A DNA stretch of 43,266 nucleotides from an uncultured Flavobacteriaceae bacterium (GTDB lineage: Bacteria; Bacteroidota; Bacteroidia; Flavobacteriales; Flavobacteriaceae), in the NCBI GenBank assembly GCA_947500445.1, contig CANMSB010000037.1:1-43266 (forward strand), given 5' to 3'. How positions within the stretch are numbered: position 1 is the first letter of the stretch; every line of letters starts with the position of its first letter. The position numbers and the translations under genes were made by a program. A model generated the notes under the pieces. It was not told the origin of the DNA and searched no databases. It was given only the letters and a program-made list of their open reading frames with translations. Below are positions 42,340-43,266 of the stretch, one piece after another.

Positions 42340-42801
42340 TTAATTTAAGGTACCCAACAAAGTGGCAAGCCTTTCAAATGCCGATCCCCAACCGTTGTAG
42401 ATGCCCATTTTCTCCTGCTGCTTGCAATATTCCTCCGTTTCATGGACGACACTAAAGGTAAATTTTGTTTTATCTCCGTCCGCTTCAAATTGGATATGCA
42501 ATGCTACCCCCTCCGTCATAGGTCTGAAATCTGCCGAAGTAACTATCTTTTTTTGGGGAACGATCTCTGAATAAACCCCTTCGGAAATGAATTGATTTCC
42601 ATCAGGCATTTCCATCGTATACTTCCACTTGCCCCCTACCGAAAAATCATGCTCCACCACATCCAAGGCCATTCCATTTGGCGCCCACCATTGCGCTATA
42701 TGCTCCGATTGTGTCCAAGCTTCCCAAACCAGGGCAATGGGTGCATTAAAAGTTCTTTCCAGGGTCAATGTGCGGTTGGCCAAATCATTTGGGTTGTTCA
42801 T
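42340..42801 (-). CDS. SRPBCC/AHSA1-domain protein
   Basis: 153 aa START-like fold: LERTFNAPIALVWEAWTQSEHIAQWWAPNG at the N-terminus, VVEHDFSVGGKWKYTMEMPDG in the middle, and the C-terminal helix GWGSAFERLATLL, all typical of the AHSA1 (Aha1-C-like) family. Such proteins bind hydrophobic ligands or help detoxify; the ligand is unknown. The start overlaps the ArsR gene by 17 bp, the usual regulator-partner arrangement, and a strong terminator follows. Confidence 0.93.
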   Translation of the reverse strand: MNNPNDLANRTLTLERTFNAPIALVWEAWTQSEHIAQWWAPNGMALDVVEHDFSVGGKWKYTMEMPDGNQFISEGVYSEIVPQKKIVTSADFRPMTEGVALHIQFEADGDKTKFTFSVVHETEEYCKQQEKMGIYNGWGSAFERLATLLGTLN

Positions 42802-43123
42802 TGTTCTTGTTTTTAGATTGTAATTCGTTTAAATAGTTCTCGAAGGAATCCAATTTTTCCTCCCAAAGCGTTTTGTATTGCTCGATCCACATAAACGCGG
42901 GGATAAGACTTTTGGGTCTGATAAGACAGTACCGGTTTCTACCTTTTTGAACTATGGAGACTATTCCACATTCCTCAAGGATTTTTAGATGCTTTGATAT
43001 TGCCTGACGGCTCACATCAAATTTTTCCGAAATCGTGTTGATCGTCATTTCCTCCTCGGCCAGCACGGTTATAATTTCCCTACGTACGGGGTCCGCTATC
43101 GCCTGAAACACATCTCTCCTCAT
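42785..43123 (-). CDS. ArsR-family transcriptional regulator
   Basis: 112 aa from the ATG at 43123 (MRRDVFQAIADPVRREIITVL); the frame continues to 43174, but that part is promoter. Winged helix-turn-helix: INTISEKFDVSRQAISKHLKILEECG is the recognition region, followed by the wing (VSIVQKGRNRYCLI). No metal-binding Cys cluster, so it belongs to the SdpR-like/AHSA1-associated type rather than arsenic sensors. Probably represses its own operon with the downstream SRPBCC gene. Confidence 0.93.
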   Translation of the reverse strand: MRRDVFQAIADPVRREIITVLAEEEMTINTISEKFDVSRQAISKHLKILEECGIVSIVQKGRNRYCLIRPKSLIPAFMWIEQYKTLWEEKLDSFENYLNELQSKNKNNEQPK

Positions 43124-43128
43124 TATAT

Positions 43129-43174
43129 GCAACCGTTTGATTGCAAATTTATTTGAAATCGTTCGGTTGCGCAA
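43129..43174 (-). promoter_or_regulatory. Promoter and candidate operator of the ArsR-AHSA1 operon
   Basis: On the minus strand: TTG (43174-43172), 20 bp, TAAATTTG (43151-43144), a full promoter match; start near 43137, leader about 14 nt. An inverted repeat GCAACCG (43129-43135) / CGGTTGC (43164-43170) brackets the -7 box and fits an autorepressor site. Confidence 0.7.
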
Positions 43175-43266
43175 TATTTTATTGGATTATTTTAACCCGG
43201 ATTATGCATTAGAACTTCGTAATGAAGCTTTTAGCTGCGATAAAATATGACATTTTATGAATGTAA

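Overview
This window looks like chromosomal DNA of a marine flavobacterium (Bacteroidota, Flavobacteriaceae; genus not resolved). The reasons are the 16S rRNA 5' end, Bacteroidota-type promoters (TTG, 19-20 bp, TAnnTTTG) in front of many genes, the near absence of Shine-Dalgarno sites, secreted enzymes ending in type IX secretion (T9SS) type A sorting domains, and housekeeping proteins of flavobacterial type.

Layout. 1-941: 5' end of a 16S rRNA gene on the minus strand with its leader and promoter, divergent from the translation operon. 942-4232: thrS-infC-rpmI-rplT, in which infC appears to start at the rare codon ATA. 4236-6164: a YjbQ-family gene, a noncoding block of nested inverted repeats, and a Cof-type HAD phosphatase. 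6186-25119: five consecutive minus-strand genes for very large secreted GH9 glycoside hydrolases (here A-E in coordinate order). They alternate between enzymes with an N-terminal CelD_N Ig-like domain (A, C, E) and short-form enzymes without it (B, D). Each has a signal peptide, a GH9 domain with the expected Asp and Glu residues, a different set of accessory modules (CBM35-like, CBM60-like, an Ig-like module I cannot name, and an H-type-lectin-like triple repeat), and a T9SS sorting domain. C, D and E share promoter-like blocks and a TTTTGTCAAAA motif. There is no SusC/SusD pair, regulator or GH from another family in the window, so this is a secreted beta-glucan-attacking battery rather than a classical polysaccharide utilisation locus.

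25836-35258: a secreted protein of unknown function, then dnaB, accA and a tight operon tgt-lptF/G-eamA on the minus strand, followed by a split transketolase on the plus strand. 35308-41239: a beta-barrel outer-membrane protein, an FKBP-type lipoprotein, an S4 RNA-binding protein, an overlapping type II thioesterase / Sfp-type phosphopantetheinyl transferase pair, a methyltransferase, a phosphoribosyltransferase and shikimate kinase.

41312-41911: a tRNA-Lys(UUU) gene followed by four tandem units of about 105 bp. Each unit ends in a copy of the last 17 nt of the tRNA and each spacer carries a terminator hairpin; two spacer types alternate. 42303-43174: an ArsR-type regulator with its AHSA1/SRPBCC partner, with a good promoter and a candidate operator.

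The two most unusual parts are the five-gene T9SS GH9 cluster with visible module shuffling and shared control elements, and the tRNA-Lys 3'-end/terminator tandem array.
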